A DNA stretch of 64,000 nt from Marinobacter lipolyticus (GTDB lineage: Bacteria > Pseudomonadota > Gammaproteobacteria > Pseudomonadales > Oleiphilaceae), in the NCBI RefSeq assembly GCF_018424605.1, contig NZ_QTKT01000007.1, positions 124,001-188,000 on the forward strand, written 5' to 3'. A program made the translations under genes and the position numbers. Within the stretch, counting starts at the first letter, position 1; every line of letters begins with the position of its first letter. Shown piece after piece: positions 46,864 to 57,929 of this stretch. The notes below the pieces were generated by a model. The model saw only the letters and a program-made list of their open reading frames with translations. It was not told the origin of the DNA and did no database searches.

Positions 46864-47910
46864 ATGGAACTGAGAAACCGTCTTTTTGGAGAGCACCCCG
46901 ATTGGCTGGCCCACACCCTTGCCAACGCCGCCGATCAATTGCCCGAACTGAAAACCCAACTGCCGGACGGCACTCGCGTGGTTCGTCGGGAGGTTGGTGT
47001 GCTTGAATTCAGCCCGCCGTCAGACCGCCCGAACCCGAACCGGGAGGCGTTGATTGTCTCCGCCGGTGTTCACGGTAACGAGACCGCGCCCATTGAGGTA
47101 CTGAACGCGCTGGTGACGGAGTTGCTGAACGGCGAGTGGTCGCTGGCCTGTCCGGTGTTGCTGATTCTGGGCAACCCGCCGGCGATGGTGGCCGGGGAGC
47201 GGTTTCTTGAGGTGAACATGAACCGGCTGTTCCACGGCGCGCACGGCAAGGCGGACTATCAGGGCCTGCAGGAGGCGGCCCGGGCGCAGTTTCTGGAGGA
47301 GACCTGCCGCCAGTTCGCCACGCTGCATCCCCGCAACCTGTGCCACTACGATCTGCACACGGCGATTCGCCCATCCCAAAGGGAAAAGTTTGCCCTGTAC
47401 CCGTTTGTGGAGGGCCGGAAGGTGCCACAGGCTCAGTGTGAGTTTCTGCTGGAGGCCGGTGTGGAGACGCTGCTGCTCCAGCACCGGGAAGGCACGACGT
47501 TTTCGTCGTTTTCATCCTCGGTGCTGAAGGCTGAGAGTTTCACCATCGAGTTGGGCAAGGTTCAACCGTTCGGCAAGAATGATTTAAGTCGTTTCCGGGG
47601 TATCGGCGATGCCCTACGCCGGCGCTTCTGCGGGGGTGAGCCGGTCCAGCCCGAGCCGCCCCATGACCGGCTGGCGGTGTTTGAGGTGGTGGATGAAATC
47701 CTCAACACCGGCAACGGTTTCCGCTTTCATGTGCCGGATGATGTGGCCAATTTCACGGAGTATGCCCCGGGCACGCTGATCTGGGAGGATCAAGAAACAC
47801 AGTACCGGGTCGGACATTCGCCGGAGTCGATTGTGTTTCCCAACCCGGAGGTTCCGGTCGGTCAGCGGGTGGGCTTGTTAATCAGGCCCCGGCAGTTGCT
47901 CGGGGCCTGA
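46864..47910 (+). CDS. astE: succinylglutamate desuccinylase AstE
   Basis: A 348-residue zinc hydrolase that completes the arginine succinyltransferase pathway, releasing glutamate and succinate. Zinc and catalytic residues are in GVHGNETAPIEVLN (His, Glu) and LCHYDLHTAIRPS (His), and Glu in SFTIELGKVQPFG. It is physically separated from astB, astD and aruCFG by the RND pump and lies on the opposite strand. Confidence 0.93.
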   Translation: MELRNRLFGEHPDWLAHTLANAADQLPELKTQLPDGTRVVRREVGVLEFSPPSDRPNPNREALIVSAGVHGNETAPIEVLNALVTELLNGEWSLACPVLLILGNPPAMVAGERFLEVNMNRLFHGAHGKADYQGLQEAARAQFLEETCRQFATLHPRNLCHYDLHTAIRPSQREKFALYPFVEGRKVPQAQCEFLLEAGVETLLLQHREGTTFSSFSSSVLKAESFTIELGKVQPFGKNDLSRFRGIGDALRRRFCGGEPVQPEPPHDRLAVFEVVDEILNTGNGFRFHVPDDVANFTEYAPGTLIWEDQETQYRVGHSPESIVFPNPEVPVGQRVGLLIRPRQLLGA

Positions 47911-47911
47911 T
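47881..47911. terminator. possible bidirectional hairpin at the end of astE
   Basis: ATCAGGCCCCG (47881-47891) and CGGGGCCTGAT (47901-47911) are perfect complements with a 9-nt loop and include the astE stop codon. The following GCTCTTT is only weakly T-rich. It separates astE from the convergent RND gene and may end both messages. Confidence 0.5.
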
Positions 47912-47934
47912 GCTCTTTGCCACTTTCCGGCTGC

Positions 47935-50900
47935 TCAGGCCGGAGCGTTTTGCGGCTCCGCCACTTTGCAGCGGATGACCCGGGTGCAGACCGAGGGGAT
48001 CACCAGCAGGGTCAGTACGGTGGACGCCAGCAGGCCGGAGATGATGGCCCAGGCCATGGGCGGCCACAGGGTGGAGCTGGAGAATGCCAGTGGCAGCAGG
48101 CCGGCCACGGTGGTGGCCGTAGTCAGCAGGATCGGCCGCGTGCGCTGCTCCACCGCAATGCGTACCGCGTCGCGAATGGCTTCTCCTTTCTCCAGCTGCC
48201 GGTCCATCACGTCCAGCAGTACAATGGCGTTGTTCACCACAATACCAACCAGCGCAATCACGCCGAGCAGGGACTGGAAGCCGAACGGCGACCCCGACAG
48301 CACCAGCCCCGGGAAAATGCCGACGGTCGCCAGCGGCACGGTGAGCAGGATAATGCCCACTCGACGGAACGAGTTGAACTGGATCAGCAGGAAAAACAGC
48401 AACAGCAGTATGCCGATGGGCGCTGTGGTGAGCAGCGCACTGTTGGCGTCGTCGGAGCCTTCCGCATCGCCGCCCATTTCCAGCCGGGTTCCCGGCGGCA
48501 GGGGATTCTCCACCAGCTGGGCATCGAGCCCGGCCAGCGCCTGACTGAAGCCATAGCCGGTCAGCAGGTTGGCGGTGACGGTGTTCATGCGCACACCATT
48601 ACGCAAGTATCGTGCGGCCGGCTCCCATGAGGTTTCCACCGAGGTCACCGCCGCCAGCGGCACAGCGTCGCCCCGGTGGTTGTAAATGTTCACCGACAGC
48701 AGGCGCGACAGGGATAACCGGGTGCCCTCGCGGGATCTCAGCACCAGGGGAATCGGGTCTTCTTCCTGGCGGTACTGCTCGGCCACGACCCCGAAACTCT
48801 GACCATAAAGGCTCTGGGCCACGTCCGACCGGTTGATGCCGTAGCGGGCGGCGCTGGCATCATCAACGTTGATCGCAATGCTGGGCACGCCAACGTCGAG
48901 ATCGTGGCGCACGTCCACCGTGCCTTCGACCCGGCGCAGGGCGGAGAACACCCGTTCGGTCGCCGCAGCGCGGGTCTCGTCATCGGCATGATACACGCGA
49001 ACTTCCACCGGCGCGGCGCGGGGTGGGCCCTGCCCCAGTATTCCCACGGACAGGTTCAGCTCCGGCAGGTGGGTATTGGCGTAGTCACGGATCCACGGAA
49101 TCAGATCGGTGGTATCGGCCAGCGTCGGTGTCGACACCACAATACGGCCCCGGTTCGGCGCCTGGGGGGCGCGCTGCAGGTTGTAATAGAAGCTGGGCCC
49201 GGTAAACCCGGTAAAGCGATGCACCCTGACCGCTTCCGGGCGCTGGCGAATGGCGCGCTCCAGATCGGCCGCCACCGAGGAGGTGCGTTCCTGATCCGTG
49301 CCTTCGGGCATGTAGAGTTCCACGATGACCTGTGGCCGATCGGCATTGGGGAAAAACTGCTGCTTCATGAAGGGCGTCAGCGCCAGGCTGACCGCCACCA
49401 GGGCAAAGCCGCCGATCATCAGCCTGCCCGGCATCCGCGATACCAGCCCACCGAGGTAGCGGGCCAGACCCGTCAATCGGTCGCTCTGGCTCGCCTGACG
49501 GGGCTTGAGAAACCGCGCGGCAAGCAAGGGTACCGCCGATATCGCCAGCAGGTAACTGACCGACAGGGTGAGCATGATCATCACCGGCACGCCCCGGGTA
49601 AAATCCGCCGTGCCGCCCTTGGACAGCAACAGTGGCGCGAAAGCCGCCAGGGTGGTGCCGGTGGAGGCGCCCAGCGGGCCGGCGAGTTCCCGCACCGACC
49701 CTCTCAACGCATCCAGCCGGCGCATGCCGTTGTCGAGGTGACCCTGAATGCTCTCGACGATAACGATGGCGTTATCAATCAGAATGCCCAGGGAAATGAC
49801 CATGCCGATGACGGCAATCTGATGCAGCACGCCCCCGCCCAGGTCGTACAAGCCGACGCTGATCAACGCCACCATTGGCAGGATAGAGGCCACCAGCAGC
49901 CCCATGCGGATACCCATGCCGGTAAACACCACCGCCACGATGATCAGCACCGACAACACCAGACTCCAGGCCAGGTTGTCCAGGCGCTGCTCCACCTTAT
50001 CCGGCTGGAAGAACATCTCCCGCAACTGGTAGGGCGCAAAATCACCACGGATCTGCGCCAGCCGGGTCCGTACCCGTTCACCGAAGCGGATAGCGTCGGT
50101 GGTGTCTTCTTCCATGATGATGGACACCAGCACCACCCGCTCGCCATCAAACCAGGTTTCCGGCTGCCGTGGTTCCTGAGGGCCCCGCCATACCTCTGCG
50201 GCGGCGGCCAGCGGCACCTGGGAGCCGTCGGGCAATTCAATGGGGGTGGCGCGTATGGCGTCGATATCTGCGAATTCGCTGTTGGGCAACACCGACATCC
50301 GTCGGCCATCCACCACCACAAAACCGCCGGGTATGGTCTGGTTGCGCCGCGACAGTGTCTCCAGCACCCGCGCCGGAGAAATACCGAGGCGAAACATGGC
50401 CGCGTCGTCCAGAGCCAGAGTGATCTGCTCGTCCGCATCTCCCTCCAGCTCGATCCGTGAGACGCCGGGTACGTCGGCCAGATTCCTCTTCAGGCGCTCG
50501 GCCACCTTACTCAGCTCGGTGACCGAGGAGGAACCGGCCACCGCCAGAACGATGGCCGGGATATCAATCATCCGGTCATCGAGCGACATCTGGCCGACGT
50601 CGTCGGGGAAATCCAGTCGCGCCCGGTCCATGGCCTGGCGCACCCGGTCCCACGCCGAGTCTGTGTCGTAAATGGTGTCGTTCAGCCGCACCTGCACAAT
50701 GGCCACGCCGGTTCTCGCCGTCGCCTGGGTGAAGTCCACTTCCTCCACCTGTCGCAGCTCATCCGCCAGCGGGTTCAGCACCAGACGTTCCACCGCATCC
50801 GCCGTGGCGCCCGGGTAGTTCACCGTGACCATTCCGGCGCGGTACGGAAACGACGGATCTTCCTGCCGCGGCATGGTGCTGTAGGCGGCGATACCCAACA

Positions 50901-50961
50901 GACACAGCATGGTGACCACCATGCCCAGCAGGCGCTGGTAGTTCAGCAGCCGGGCGCCCAT
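47935..50961 (-). CDS. RND efflux transporter, inner-membrane pump
   Basis: A 1008-residue pump with the two six-helix RND repeats and two large periplasmic loops. TM4 reads LGILIDNAIVIVES: the first Asp of the AcrB Asp407-Asp408 pair is kept but the second is Asn. TM10 reads GIVVNNAIVLLDV, with Asn in place of AcrB Lys940. The gene therefore belongs to an RND subgroup with a reduced proton relay. ATG 50961 shares one base with the upstream stop. No outer-membrane channel gene is adjacent, so a distant TolC is expected. Substrate unknown. Confidence 0.92.
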   Translation of the reverse strand: MGARLLNYQRLLGMVVTMLCLLGIAAYSTMPRQEDPSFPYRAGMVTVNYPGATADAVERLVLNPLADELRQVEEVDFTQATARTGVAIVQVRLNDTIYDTDSAWDRVRQAMDRARLDFPDDVGQMSLDDRMIDIPAIVLAVAGSSSVTELSKVAERLKRNLADVPGVSRIELEGDADEQITLALDDAAMFRLGISPARVLETLSRRNQTIPGGFVVVDGRRMSVLPNSEFADIDAIRATPIELPDGSQVPLAAAAEVWRGPQEPRQPETWFDGERVVLVSIIMEEDTTDAIRFGERVRTRLAQIRGDFAPYQLREMFFQPDKVEQRLDNLAWSLVLSVLIIVAVVFTGMGIRMGLLVASILPMVALISVGLYDLGGGVLHQIAVIGMVISLGILIDNAIVIVESIQGHLDNGMRRLDALRGSVRELAGPLGASTGTTLAAFAPLLLSKGGTADFTRGVPVMIMLTLSVSYLLAISAVPLLAARFLKPRQASQSDRLTGLARYLGGLVSRMPGRLMIGGFALVAVSLALTPFMKQQFFPNADRPQVIVELYMPEGTDQERTSSVAADLERAIRQRPEAVRVHRFTGFTGPSFYYNLQRAPQAPNRGRIVVSTPTLADTTDLIPWIRDYANTHLPELNLSVGILGQGPPRAAPVEVRVYHADDETRAAATERVFSALRRVEGTVDVRHDLDVGVPSIAINVDDASAARYGINRSDVAQSLYGQSFGVVAEQYRQEEDPIPLVLRSREGTRLSLSRLLSVNIYNHRGDAVPLAAVTSVETSWEPAARYLRNGVRMNTVTANLLTGYGFSQALAGLDAQLVENPLPPGTRLEMGGDAEGSDDANSALLTTAPIGILLLLFFLLIQFNSFRRVGIILLTVPLATVGIFPGLVLSGSPFGFQSLLGVIALVGIVVNNAIVLLDVMDRQLEKGEAIRDAVRIAVEQRTRPILLTTATTVAGLLPLAFSSSTLWPPMAWAIISGLLASTVLTLLVIPSVCTRVIRCKVAEPQNAPA

Positions 50962-52040
50962 CACCGCACCTCCACGGCGTCACCGTCAGAGAGGCGGGTC
51001 ATGCCGGCAAAAACCACCTGATCGCCCGGTTCCAGGTCATCGGCGCCCACCACCACGCGTTCGCCGATCACTCGTTGCACGGTCACCGGCACCCGGTGCG
51101 CAACGCCGTCAGCCACCCGGAATACGCTGGCACCGCCGGAAGATTTCATCACCGCCAGCAGCGGCACCGTGGTTGCGACCACCTGAGTGGGGGTAATGCC
51201 CACTTCCACAGGTTCGCCCGGCTCCAGCGTATCAGCAGGCACGCTCACCAGCACCGGATGCAATTCGCCGCGGACGCCACCGGCCTGGGCAATCTCGACA
51301 ATGGAGCCGATGGCCGGTGGGCGGGTGCGATCCTGCACCGACCACACGGGCAACAGCTGCCCAAGGGTCACGTGGCCGAGCATGTAAGCCGGCACCCGCA
51401 CTTCCACTTCCCGGCCGTCGGGGGAGGACAACCGCATGACCGGCTGCCCGGCAGCGACAAACTCATCGCGCTCCACCAGCAGCGCCTCGACCCGCCCGGC
51501 AAACGGCGCCTTCAGCACACTTTCCGCCAGCAGGCGGGAGGCCTCGGCAAGGGCGGCGCGGGCGGTGGCCACGCTGGCCTTGAGACCATCACGACGCGCT
51601 GCAATCTGCTCAAGGTTCTGCTCAGACACCACGCCCCGCTCATGCAACCGGCTGGAACGCTCCCACTCCCGTTTCGCCTGATCGTACTGGGTATTCAGCT
51701 CGTCCAGCCGCGCCTGCGCGGAATCCCTCGCCGGTTCCAACGCCGGATTGTAGACCCGTGCCAGCACGTCGCCGGCAGCCACTTCCTGACCCAGCTCTAC
51801 CGCCCGTTCCCGCAGCGTACCGCTGACCTGAAACGTCAGGGTGGCCCGCTGGGTGGCGCGGATAATGCCGGAGAAACGCAGGGGAATGCCTTCGGTCTGC
51901 CCGCCGCGGACCTCCGCCGTTCGCACGGAGACGGCCGGTGCGGCGGTATCCGTCGACGTACCCTGGGATTTACAGCCGGCCAGCGACAGCAGTGCAGCGG
52001 TCAGCAGAAGTAGTGTGCAGAGGTATCGTTTTGAAGTCAT
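50961..52040 (-). CDS. RND efflux membrane-fusion lipoprotein
   Basis: A 359-residue adaptor lipoprotein. The signal peptide ends LLSLAGC, a lipobox with the acylated Cys at about residue 22. Lipoyl halves flank a coiled-coil hairpin (residues about 100-165: LNTQYDQAKREWERSSRLHERG and following), and ATQRATLTFQVSGTL is typical. The start at 52040 replaces the longer frame to 52154, which would run into the operator region. Links the RND pump to an outer-membrane channel. Confidence 0.92.
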   Translation of the reverse strand: MTSKRYLCTLLLLTAALLSLAGCKSQGTSTDTAAPAVSVRTAEVRGGQTEGIPLRFSGIIRATQRATLTFQVSGTLRERAVELGQEVAAGDVLARVYNPALEPARDSAQARLDELNTQYDQAKREWERSSRLHERGVVSEQNLEQIAARRDGLKASVATARAALAEASRLLAESVLKAPFAGRVEALLVERDEFVAAGQPVMRLSSPDGREVEVRVPAYMLGHVTLGQLLPVWSVQDRTRPPAIGSIVEIAQAGGVRGELHPVLVSVPADTLEPGEPVEVGITPTQVVATTVPLLAVMKSSGGASVFRVADGVAHRVPVTVQRVIGERVVVGADDLEPGDQVVFAGMTRLSDGDAVEVR

Positions 52041-52123
52041 GGTCCGTCCTTCCTTCCATGGCTGTGGTGATGGTCTGCCCCGTTCCGTGGGAGCGGCTGG
52101 GATGTGAATGAAACTTTGTTTAA

Positions 52124-52154
52124 GACATAATGTCATTCTTTGACAATTTGTCAA
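52124..52154. promoter_or_regulatory. tandem TetR-type operator
   Basis: Two copies of GACA-N3-TGTC lie 18 bp apart centre to centre: GACATAATGTC (52124-52134) and TTGACAATTTGTCAA (52140-52154, perfect 15-bp palindrome). They sit in the only AT-rich stretch between the divergent fusion-protein and TetR genes. Same-face tandem sites suggest cooperative binding of two dimers, likely by the adjacent TetR protein to control both promoters. Confidence 0.75.
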
Positions 52155-52229
52155 TAATCAGCTTTCATTCCACATCAGCTATTATGAAAACGCAGTTTCC
52201 AGCCGCCGAAGTAACCATGGGAAGTCGCC

Positions 52230-52880
52230 ATGAGCGAGAAGTTGAAGACACGCAGAGAAAGGGAAAAACAGGCCCGTTATGACGCGATCCTGGACGCTGC
52301 CGAATTGGTGTTCTCGGAAAAGGGCTACGATCGCACGTCCATGGACGACATTGCCCGCACCGCCAGCCTGAGCCGCGCCCTGCTCTACGTCTACTTCAAG
52401 GACAAGGCCGCCATTCAGCGCGGCATCATGCTGCGTGCCGGGCAAAGCCTGTGCCGCCGCTTTGAGCAGGCGCGGGACACGGCCACCAGCGGCCTGGCGC
52501 AGATCAGTGCTATGGGGGTGGCGTACTGGCGCTTCTACGTGGAACAACCGGATTACTTCTCAGCGCTGACCAAAGCCTCGACCGCGATGACCGAGGCCGA
52601 CGAACAGCAGGCGCAGGACATGCTGTGCTCCAAATCCGAACTGATGGACCTGATGGAAGGGGCGATTCGCCTGGGCCTGGAGGATGGCACCATGAACCGG
52701 GAGCGGATTCACGACCCGCACCAGACGGCCCTTTACTTGAGAGGGGCACTGCACGGGGTCATTCTGCTGTGCCAGAGTGAAATCGGAGAACCGGAGCGGG
52801 CGACAGACACCGGAAAATTCGCCGCCGACGCCCTGATCCGTCACACCATGGAGATGCTCACTTCGTCCATTCAGAGCTGA
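52230..52880 (+). CDS. TetR family repressor of the RND pump
   Basis: A 216-residue regulator. The N-terminal HTH (residues about 18-60) is [20 protein letters not shown] and [17 protein letters not shown], typical TetR. The C-terminal helical ligand-binding part is not family-specific. Divergent from the pump operon, which it probably represses via the tandem operator between them. Its end overlaps the end of astB by 10 bp. Confidence 0.88.
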   Translation: MSEKLKTRREREKQARYDAILDAAELVFSEKGYDRTSMDDIARTASLSRALLYVYFKDKAAIQRGIMLRAGQSLCRRFEQARDTATSGLAQISAMGVAYWRFYVEQPDYFSALTKASTAMTEADEQQAQDMLCSKSELMDLMEGAIRLGLEDGTMNRERIHDPHQTALYLRGALHGVILLCQSEIGEPERATDTGKFAADALIRHTMEMLTSSIQS

Positions 52881-54211
52881 AAATCGTACACCGAGCCCAG
52901 GCCCAGTATGCCGGTCAGTTCGTCGAGCGCCTTGTGAACTTCCTCCAGCAACATCGGATCGGCCAGATCCTCGGTGGCCAGCTCTTCCCGGTAATGGGCC
53001 TCAACCCAGGTGGTCAGACGCTCGTAGAGCGCGTCATTGAGCAGCACCCCATGGTGCATGGCTTTCAGCTCATCGTCGTTCAGCGCGACGCGCAAACGCA
53101 GGCACGCCGGGCCACCGCCGTTGCGCATGGACTGCTTGACGTCAAACACTTCCACAGCGGTGATCGGGCTGTCGCCCCGGACCAGATCGTCCAGATATCG
53201 ACTGACTGATGCCACTTCCCGACACTCCCCCGGAACCGCCAGCAACATGCCATCGGCGGTGTTCAGCAACTGGCTGTTGAACAGGTAGGAGGCCACCGCA
53301 TCTTCAATCGGCACCTCGGCGCTGCTGACCCGCACTGCCTGCAACTCGGTATCGGTCAGGCGGCTGCGAATATCCGCCAGTACCCGCTCTTCGTCCAGAA
53401 ACGCCAGCTCGTGATAGAACAGCGTATTGGCGTTGCCCACGGCGATCACATCGTTATGAAATACGCCGGCGTCGATGGCGGCGGGATTCTGCTGGGCGAA
53501 CACCACGTGGCGATCGCTGAGGCCGTGGAGGCGTGCAATCGCCTGGGAGGCCTCCATGGTCTGACGCGCCGGAAACCGGGTGGGCGCCGGCGCCTGCTCG
53601 TTGAACGCCACCTGGCCATAAACGAACAGCTCCACCCCGGGGTCGCCGTAGCGGCTGCACAGGCGAGTGTGGTTGGCAGCGCCCTCGTCACCAAACTGGC
53701 TCACCGACGGCAGCGCCGGATGGTGGGCAAACCAGGCTTCGTCAGAAAATATCGATTTCAGCACCCGCCCGGTCACCACATGCTCGATGGAGCGATGGAA
53801 CTTGGCGCTGAGATTGGCCGGCGTAAAGTGCACCCGGTGGTCCGCGGTATCGGCGCTGGGAGACACGGTCGCCGCGTTGGCGGTCCACATGGCGGACGCC
53901 GACGACACCGCGGCCAGTATCGACGGGTGCTGTCGCGCCGCGGATTCCAGAATGGTCTGGTCTGAACCGTTGAAGCCCAGGGCCCGCAAGGTCGGAATAT
54001 GGGGCCGCTCGTGGGGCGGCAGGATGCCCTGAACGTACCCCCGGTCCGCCAGCCGTTTCATTTTGGCCAGCCCCTGCAGTGCCGCTTCTTTTGGCCGGGA
54101 CACCGCGTTCACATTGGATTTCGACGCCACATTGCCCCAGGACAACCCGGCGTAGTTGTGAGTGGGGCCGACCAGGCCATCGAAATTGGCTTCTACAGCG
54201 TGCTTGGGCAT
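52871..54211 (-). CDS. astB: N-succinylarginine dihydrolase AstB
   Basis: A 446-residue amidinotransferase-fold enzyme that turns succinylarginine into succinylornithine, CO2 and ammonia. It begins [22 protein letters not shown] and has [14 protein letters not shown] near the end, both family signatures. Length equals the E. coli enzyme (447). It is the last gene of the aruCFG-astDB unit. Confidence 0.95.
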   Translation of the reverse strand: MPKHAVEANFDGLVGPTHNYAGLSWGNVASKSNVNAVSRPKEAALQGLAKMKRLADRGYVQGILPPHERPHIPTLRALGFNGSDQTILESAARQHPSILAAVSSASAMWTANAATVSPSADTADHRVHFTPANLSAKFHRSIEHVVTGRVLKSIFSDEAWFAHHPALPSVSQFGDEGAANHTRLCSRYGDPGVELFVYGQVAFNEQAPAPTRFPARQTMEASQAIARLHGLSDRHVVFAQQNPAAIDAGVFHNDVIAVGNANTLFYHELAFLDEERVLADIRSRLTDTELQAVRVSSAEVPIEDAVASYLFNSQLLNTADGMLLAVPGECREVASVSRYLDDLVRGDSPITAVEVFDVKQSMRNGGGPACLRLRVALNDDELKAMHHGVLLNDALYERLTTWVEAHYREELATEDLADPMLLEEVHKALDELTGILGLGSVYDFQL

Positions 54212-54246
54212 GTGCGGGTCCGTTGTGTTGATCCAGGAATCAGGGC

Positions 54247-55752
<1,506 letters not shown>

Positions 55753-56868
55753 TCAGTCAGCCCGATCCCTGTGGAAACGGCCGGCGCGCCCCGGTTCCTT
55801 TGATTCCTCACTGGCGGCCAGGGCCTGCGGGCCCGCATCTTTCAGCGGCGCCAGGCGTACCTGATCCCCGGACTCCACCAGCAGAACGTCCGCAACTTCT
55901 CTGGGCACGGTTACAGTATCAGGCCCGATGCAGTGCGCGGGTATGGTGGTTACCCGAAAGTCGCGGAAGGATTGATTGGCAATCATCACCCGCTCCGACG
56001 TGGCCACGTCAAGATCCACCGGCTTGCGGCTGATCAGCACATGACGGTGCACACTCTCCCGCACGGTGCGGATGTTGTGGACGAACGCCTCCACCACCGG
56101 TCCGCCATCGAAAATATCCACCAGACCGTTGAAGTTGAATCCCTCCGCCTGCAGCATTTTGAGCGCCGGCGCAGTGTTGTCGTGGACCAGGCCGATCACC
56201 GCCCGCGCGGCGTCCGGCAGCATGGGTACGTAGATCGGATACTTGGGCATCAGCTCGGCAATGAAGGATTTGTTACCCAGCCCGGAGAGCATGTCGGCCT
56301 CACTGAATTCCATATCGAAGAACTGACTGCCCAACGCATCCCACAACGGGCTACGCCCCTGCTTGTCCGACACCCCGCGCATTTCCGCGAACACCTTCTC
56401 GGAAAAGTGCTTGCGAAAACTGTCCAGATACAGGAACCGGCAGCGCGACAGCAGCAGCCCGTTGCCGCCGCCGCGATGGCTGTCGGACAGCAGCAGCGAA
56501 CAGATTTCGCTGGTGTCCGTCATATCGTTGGACAGATGCAGGGTCGGCGTTCGGACGTGCACCCCCATCTCTCGCGACGCGTTGACCGTCACGCTCAACC
56601 GGTAATTGTAGAACACCTCGTCCAGACCTACCCGGGCCTGGATGCCACTGATGCCCACGCACTGTTTCAGCTCGGTATCTTCCAGCGCAAACAGGTACAG
56701 GCCGGCTTCCGGCGCACAGCGCTGGTTGAAGGTTTCGCGGGTGTGGTTGATCTTGCGCTCCAGCAGGTCCCGGTCCGCAGGCAGCGTGGTCAGACCCTTG
56801 CCCGCGTTCTGGGCCATGAGGTACAGATCATCAAGATCGCTCTCCAGTAACGGGCGAATCACCAGCAT
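55753..56868 (-). CDS. aruG: arginine N-succinyltransferase subunit AruG
   Basis: A 371-residue acyltransferase subunit. It begins LVIRPLLESDLDDLYLMAQ, has GLTTLPADRDLLERKI, and FIAELMPKYPIYVPMLP and FDGGPVVEAF near the C-terminus. In Pseudomonas AruF and AruG form a heteromer that succinylates arginine and ornithine. The subunit order F then G matches. The C-terminal ~25 residues after LKDAG are a charged extension not seen in the family core. Confidence 0.9.
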   Translation of the reverse strand: MLVIRPLLESDLDDLYLMAQNAGKGLTTLPADRDLLERKINHTRETFNQRCAPEAGLYLFALEDTELKQCVGISGIQARVGLDEVFYNYRLSVTVNASREMGVHVRTPTLHLSNDMTDTSEICSLLLSDSHRGGGNGLLLSRCRFLYLDSFRKHFSEKVFAEMRGVSDKQGRSPLWDALGSQFFDMEFSEADMLSGLGNKSFIAELMPKYPIYVPMLPDAARAVIGLVHDNTAPALKMLQAEGFNFNGLVDIFDGGPVVEAFVHNIRTVRESVHRHVLISRKPVDLDVATSERVMIANQSFRDFRVTTIPAHCIGPDTVTVPREVADVLLVESGDQVRLAPLKDAGPQALAASEESKEPGRAGRFHRDRAD

Positions 56869-56902
56869 ACGCGCCTCCCCGGGTCAGTCAGCCTTGAACG
56901 GT

Positions 56903-57919
56903 TCATAGCGGAGCAATCCTCACTTCATCCCCGGCGCTGCGCGCGAGTGCCTGCCAGGTTTTCACCGGGACCTTGACCTCGTTCTTGAGGGTTTCACCCA
57001 GGGTGGTCAGCGTGCAGCGGAAGTCGCCATCCTGCCCGGCGGAAATCAGACAGGTTTCCCCGTCCTCGCCGTGGGCGGCGTGGAGTACCGAGCGATGGCT
57101 GGTCACCACCGTTCTCAGGCTGTCCGTTCGTGCTTCCAGCACCGGACCCGCATCGAAGATGTCCATATAGCATCCCGGCTGAAAGCCTTCCTGCTGGAGC
57201 AGCTCGAACGATGGCACAGAGAGCTCGTGGGGCCGCCCCAGCGCCTCTTGCGCGGCCGCCGTCAGCATGGTCACGTAGATCGGATTCGGCGGCATCAGCT
57301 CGGCAATGAAGGTTTTACTGAGCAGGCCGGAGTGTTTGTCGGCGGTGTCGAAGTCCATATTGAAGAAGTGACGGCCCAGGCTATCCCAGAATGGTACCCG
57401 ACCGTCAGCGGTCTGCACCCCCTGAATCTCAACCACCATGCGGCTGGAAAACCGCTCCCGGTTCTCCGCCACAAACAGCAGCCGCGCGCGGGCAAGCAAC
57501 TCGAACGGCGCCTTGCCCTTCAGCGCCGGGTCGATGGCAAACGCACAGAGCTGGGTCATATCCGTCAGCGCGTGGGACGGATACAGCACCTCTACCCGGC
57601 GGGAAACCCCCAGTTCGTGGGAGGCATGAATCAGCGCGTCGCGGCGATAGTTGTAGAACGGCTGACCGTTACCCGCTTTCGCGTCGATACCGGCGGCACC
57701 GTGAATCGCGCCGGTATCGGTATTCTCAAGCACGAACAGATAGCGCGCCGATTCGCCCCCCCGGAGCTTGCCCGCAAAGGAGCGAATTGAATGCTCGATC
57801 TTGGCAGCAACCGCTTCCTCCTGTTTCGGCAGCGTTGACGACAACCGGGCGCCCTGCTCACCGGAGATGCTCAGCACACCTTGCAGATCACCCGCTTCAA
57901 CCGGCCGGACCAGCCACAT
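56903..57919 (-). CDS. aruF: arginine/ornithine N-succinyltransferase subunit AruF
   Basis: A 338-residue paralogue of AruG: WLVRPVEAGDLQGVLSISGEQG at the start, FNMDFDTADKHSGLLSKTFIAELMP in the middle and GCYMDIFDAGPVLEA near the end. The ATG at 57919 replaces the longer frame reaching into aruC. A 10-bp gap follows aruC. Both subunits are intact, so the first step of the pathway should be functional. Confidence 0.9.
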   Translation of the reverse strand: MWLVRPVEAGDLQGVLSISGEQGARLSSTLPKQEEAVAAKIEHSIRSFAGKLRGGESARYLFVLENTDTGAIHGAAGIDAKAGNGQPFYNYRRDALIHASHELGVSRRVEVLYPSHALTDMTQLCAFAIDPALKGKAPFELLARARLLFVAENRERFSSRMVVEIQGVQTADGRVPFWDSLGRHFFNMDFDTADKHSGLLSKTFIAELMPPNPIYVTMLTAAAQEALGRPHELSVPSFELLQQEGFQPGCYMDIFDAGPVLEARTDSLRTVVTSHRSVLHAAHGEDGETCLISAGQDGDFRCTLTTLGETLKNEVKVPVKTWQALARSAGDEVRIAPL

Positions 57920-57929
57920 AACGTCTTCC

